Assembly: GCF_900130005.1 (NCBI RefSeq)
Contig: NZ_FQXP01000003.1
Coordinates: 907,459 to 971,458, forward strand
Reading direction: 5' to 3'
From: Clostridium collagenovorans DSM 3089
Lineage (GTDB): Bacteria > Bacillota > Clostridia > Clostridiales > Clostridiaceae
Length of the DNA: 64,000 bases
Of the stretch, positions 61,664-64,000 are shown in pieces (positions within the stretch are counted from its first letter, which is position 1; the number at the start of each line of letters is the position of its first letter). Under the pieces are notes generated by a model that had not been told where the DNA came from, did no database searches, and worked only from the letters and a program-made list of their open reading frames with translations. Made by a program: the position numbers and the translations under genes.

Positions 61664-63095
61664 TCAAAAACGACTGGGTGAAGAGAAAATACCCAAACTA
61701 CTTATAAGTTTCTCTATACCAGCAATTATAGGTATGATTGTAAATACATTATACAATATAATTGATAGAATATTTATAGGTAATATACCTGAGGTAGGAA
61801 ATTTAGCTATAACAGGTGTTGGAATAACCCTACCTATAATGACTATAATTTTAGGCTTTGGACTATTAATAGGAGTTGGTACTTCTGCTAGGATTTCTAT
61901 AGCCCTTGGGCAAGGTAGAAAAGAAACAGCAGAAAAATTACTTGGTAATGCTGTTACCTTAATTATAATTGCATCTATTATAATTACTTGTTTAGGTCTT
62001 ATATTTATCGATCCTATACTTAAAGCCTTTGGGGCTAGTGCTGATACCTTAGTTTATGCAAAAGATTATATAAGGATAATATTCTTTGGTACTATTTTCA
62101 GTTTAGGTAGTGTTGGACTAAATCACTCCATAAGAAGTGATGGTAATCCTAAAGTAGCAATGCTTTCTATGTTATTAGGGGCTGGTACAAATATAATTTT
62201 AGACCCTATTTTAATTTTTGGATTTAACATGGGGGTTAAAGGTGCTGCTATAGCAACTATAACTTCTCAACTTATATCTGCAATTTGGATATTTTATTAT
62301 TTTACTAAGGGTAAAAGTATTTTAAAAATAAAACTTCCTAATTTAAAATTAGAAAGACATATAGTTCTTAGTATATTTACAATTGGTATGTCTCCTTTTG
62401 CTATGCAAATAGCTCAAAGTTTAGTTCAAGTTGTTGCAAACAACTCTCTTAAATACTATGGTGGAGATATGGCTATAGGTGCTATGACTATAATAAGTAG
62501 TATTTCTTTAATGGCTACTATGCCAATTGTAGGTATAAATCAAGGTGCACAACCTATTATAGGATATAACTATGGTGCTAAAAAATATGATCGTGTTAGA
62601 GAAACCTTAAAGTATGGAGTTGTAGTTGCAACCTTAATAGTTACTCTAGCATTCTTATTAGTAGAGATTTTTCCTAACACTATAATACAAGTATTTAATA
62701 ATGATCCAAGTTTAAGAGAAATGGCAATAAGAGGTGTTAGAATTTATTTATTTATGCTTCCAATTGTAGGCGTACAAATTATAGCTTCTAGTTACTTCCA
62801 AGCTATTGGTAAAGCTAAAATATCAATGTTTTTAAGTCTTTTAAGACAAGTTTTAATTCTTATACCATTAATTTTATTATTACCTAAATTACAATTGTTT
62901 GAAGGATTAGATGGAATTTGGTTTGCAGGTGCTATTTCTGATTTTATTTCCACAATAATTTCTACTACCATATTCTTTGTATCTGTAAAGCATTTAAAAA
63001 AGAAAACCGCTTCACATACTGATGATTTGGATGTTACTATAAGTAAAAATAACAAACTGCTTTACAATGAAATTTCTGCAGATAATTCTAAATAA
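61647..63095 (+). CDS. MATE-family efflux transporter
   Basis: Twelve-helix antiporter of 482 residues with PKLLISFSIPAIIGMIVNTL at the N-terminus, DRIFIGNIPEVGNLAITGVG, and the second-half GINQGAQPIIGYNYGAKKYD motif; it belongs to the MepA-like branch. It begins within the end of the MarR gene; ATGs at 61647 and 61656 both have acceptable ribosome sites and the former is chosen. Function is probably drug or metabolite efflux under MarR control, by analogy with MepR-MepA. Confidence 0.92.
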   Translation: MKLMDNQKRLGEEKIPKLLISFSIPAIIGMIVNTLYNIIDRIFIGNIPEVGNLAITGVGITLPIMTIILGFGLLIGVGTSARISIALGQGRKETAEKLLGNAVTLIIIASIIITCLGLIFIDPILKAFGASADTLVYAKDYIRIIFFGTIFSLGSVGLNHSIRSDGNPKVAMLSMLLGAGTNIILDPILIFGFNMGVKGAAIATITSQLISAIWIFYYFTKGKSILKIKLPNLKLERHIVLSIFTIGMSPFAMQIAQSLVQVVANNSLKYYGGDMAIGAMTIISSISLMATMPIVGINQGAQPIIGYNYGAKKYDRVRETLKYGVVVATLIVTLAFLLVEIFPNTIIQVFNNDPSLREMAIRGVRIYLFMLPIVGVQIIASSYFQAIGKAKISMFLSLLRQVLILIPLILLLPKLQLFEGLDGIWFAGAISDFISTIISTTIFFVSVKHLKKKTASHTDDLDVTISKNNKLLYNEISADNSK

Positions 63096-63151
63096 CTTTA
63101 AAATAAAATGAGAATTGGATTAATCCAATTCTCATTTTTATTTTAAAGTTT
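63094..63151. terminator. Very long bidirectional palindrome terminator
   Basis: Perfect 17-bp arms at 63105-63121 and 63122-63138, continued by ctttaaaat/attttaaag with a single bulge, giving about 28 bp per arm. It overlaps the stop regions of both convergent genes. Confidence 0.88.
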
Positions 63152-63809
63152 AATTTCTATTTAATACAAATTGACCTATGTTGTCACTTATAGACTGATG
63201 CTGAATTTTATTTCCTTCAAAATTACATATCTTAAATACAAATTGAATAGAGTATCCTAACCCAATAGCTGTTATTATAGTACCTATACCTGCATATCCT
63301 CCTAGTAAATATCCGCATATAAGTGCACCTATTTCTAAGCAAGTTCTTACAACTTTAATAGGTTTATTGGTTCTTTTACTTAAAGCCATCATTATTCCAT
63401 CTCTTGGACCACACCCCAAGCCTGAACCTATGTATAAAACACATCCAAAGCCCATTAAGAGCATCCCTATAACAAGCATTCCTATTCCTTGAAAAAATGA
63501 ATTTCCCTTTGGTATTAGATTATTAAACATAATTAAGTCCATAAATTTCCCTATAAAAATCATATTTAATACTGTACCAAGTCCTAATTTTTCCCCTAAG
63601 ATTACTCCCAATACTACAAATAAAACTCCAACCATTATACTTGCATTACCAATAGTTATACCTGCCATCTTAGAAATACCATGATGAAGTACATCCCACG
63701 GCGACATTCCTAAATTTGCATTAATCATAAATACGGCCCCACTTGAACAAATAAAGAAGCCTATAAATAATCTTATAAGTCTTATACCTAGGTTTCTAAA
63801 ATCTTTCAT
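63150..63809 (-). CDS. YczE/YitT-like membrane protein
   Basis: Membrane protein of 219 residues with five or six helices. Landmarks of the YczE group are GVLFVVLGVILG, NANLGMSPWDVLHHGI (about 31-46) and its mirrored partner GSGLGCGPRDGIMMAL (about 127-142). GGGGGAG precedes the ATG. Function of the family is not established; some are linked to antimicrobial production or transport. Single gene, right of it an IS element begins. Confidence 0.82.
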   Translation of the reverse strand: MKDFRNLGIRLIRLFIGFFICSSGAVFMINANLGMSPWDVLHHGISKMAGITIGNASIMVGVLFVVLGVILGEKLGLGTVLNMIFIGKFMDLIMFNNLIPKGNSFFQGIGMLVIGMLLMGFGCVLYIGSGLGCGPRDGIMMALSKRTNKPIKVVRTCLEIGALICGYLLGGYAGIGTIITAIGLGYSIQFVFKICNFEGNKIQHQSISDNIGQFVLNRN

Positions 63810-63928
63810 AATTCTCCCCCACTTTCTTTAGCCGTTCTGTTAAGTTATATGAACATTGCACTTCTCTCACCTTAGAAGTATACTAAGTTTTCCTAAGACA
63901 AAATATCCCCCCGAAGGAGAGAAGAGCA
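63810..63928. mobile_element. Probable left end of an insertion sequence
   Basis: Sequence upstream of the transposase start, with less extreme base composition than its surroundings. It should include the left inverted repeat, but the right end is outside the window, so the boundary and any target duplication cannot be set. Confidence 0.5.
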
Positions 63929-64000
63929 ATGAACAAAACAAACATAAAATGTCCTCGCTGCCATTCTGATCAATTATACAAGTTTGGAATGGATAAGCAG
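63929..64000 (+). CDS. IS transposase, N-terminal zinc-ribbon fragment (cut by window end)
   Basis: Twenty-four codons are visible, beginning MNKTNIKCPRCHSDQLYKFG. CPRCxS is the first half of the zinc ribbon common at the N-terminus of IS transposases of several families. GGAGAG lies eight bases before the ATG. The family and integrity cannot be decided from this fragment. Confidence 0.7.
   Translation, partial: MNKTNIKCPRCHSDQLYKFGMDKQ

Noticed and set aside
1..64000. CRISPR array, phage or toxin-antitoxin module
   Set aside because: No spaced direct repeats, integrase, capsid or recognisable toxin-antitoxin pair was seen on either strand.

Overview
The window is AT-rich (I estimate just under 30% G+C), with strong AGGAGG-type ribosome binding sites, abundant U-tailed hairpin terminators, a clostridial [FeFe] hydrogenase, corrinoid chemistry, T-box and cobalamin riboswitch control, and no respiratory chain genes. 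This fits an anaerobic Clostridium sensu stricto chromosome, plausibly C. perfringens. The species call is inference, not something the sequence proves. I see no tRNA, rRNA, CRISPR array or prophage. One insertion sequence starts at the right edge.

Layout. 1-5.8 kb: a TVP38-like membrane protein, a flavodoxin, then a cobalamin riboswitch with its terminator driving a BtuF/BtuC/BtuD-type importer and a CGGC-domain protein, followed upstream by a DUF402 phosphatase-like gene. 6-8.7 kb: an MTA/SAH-deaminase-type amidohydrolase and a peculiar 22-cysteine helical protein. 8.7-12.7 kb: a GntR(YtrA)/ABC operon, an ArsR/NifX-like operon, an ArsC/Spx-like protein and an ElaA acetyltransferase. 12.8-15.8 kb: an unusual locus of two paralogous membrane proteins flanking a nitrilase-fold protein; the downstream paralog is split by a -1 frameshift at A AAA AAG. 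16.2-17.6 kb: TetR plus a 7-TM protein, each behind the same 13-bp palindrome. 18-21.7 kb: a three-gene NuoE/NuoF/[FeFe]-hydrogenase operon. 21.9-31.7 kb: nitroreductase, a deletion remnant of ribonuclease Z, a TPR-GGDEF protein, RecQ, FetAB-like transporter, 3-methyladenine glycosylase, LemA and a TPM protein. 31.7-41.2 kb: cardiolipin synthase, an ABC exporter, a BFD-like [2Fe-2S] protein, a ferredoxin, a GltD-like flavoprotein and a 1179-aa multi-AAA+ protein ending in a SHOCT-like motif. 41.4-50.6 kb: a MATE/MerR divergon with a 19-bp-spacer promoter, a Cof-type HAD hydrolase, a GlpA/GlpB-like flavoprotein pair, a methyltransferase, a second nitroreductase and a PadR operon. 50.9-55 kb: a T-box (specifier reads CGC, Arg) in front of a short leader ORF, an amino-acid ABC transporter and an M20 amidohydrolase. 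55-64 kb: patatin, an ABC exporter pair, a corrinoid protein with its MtaA-type methyltransferase, MarR/MATE, a YczE-like protein and the start of an IS transposase.

How it fits together. Several loci are self-contained regulator-plus-transporter switches whose promoter and operator can be read directly (YtrA, ArsR, TetR, MerR, PadR, MarR). B12 uptake at 1.5-5.1 kb and the corrinoid methyl-transfer pair at 59-60.7 kb are plausibly metabolically linked. The most unusual items are the paralog-nitrilase-paralog locus with its frameshift, the multi-AAA+/SHOCT protein, the cysteine-rich helical protein, and the ribonuclease Z remnant, which was recognised only by reading across a frameshift.
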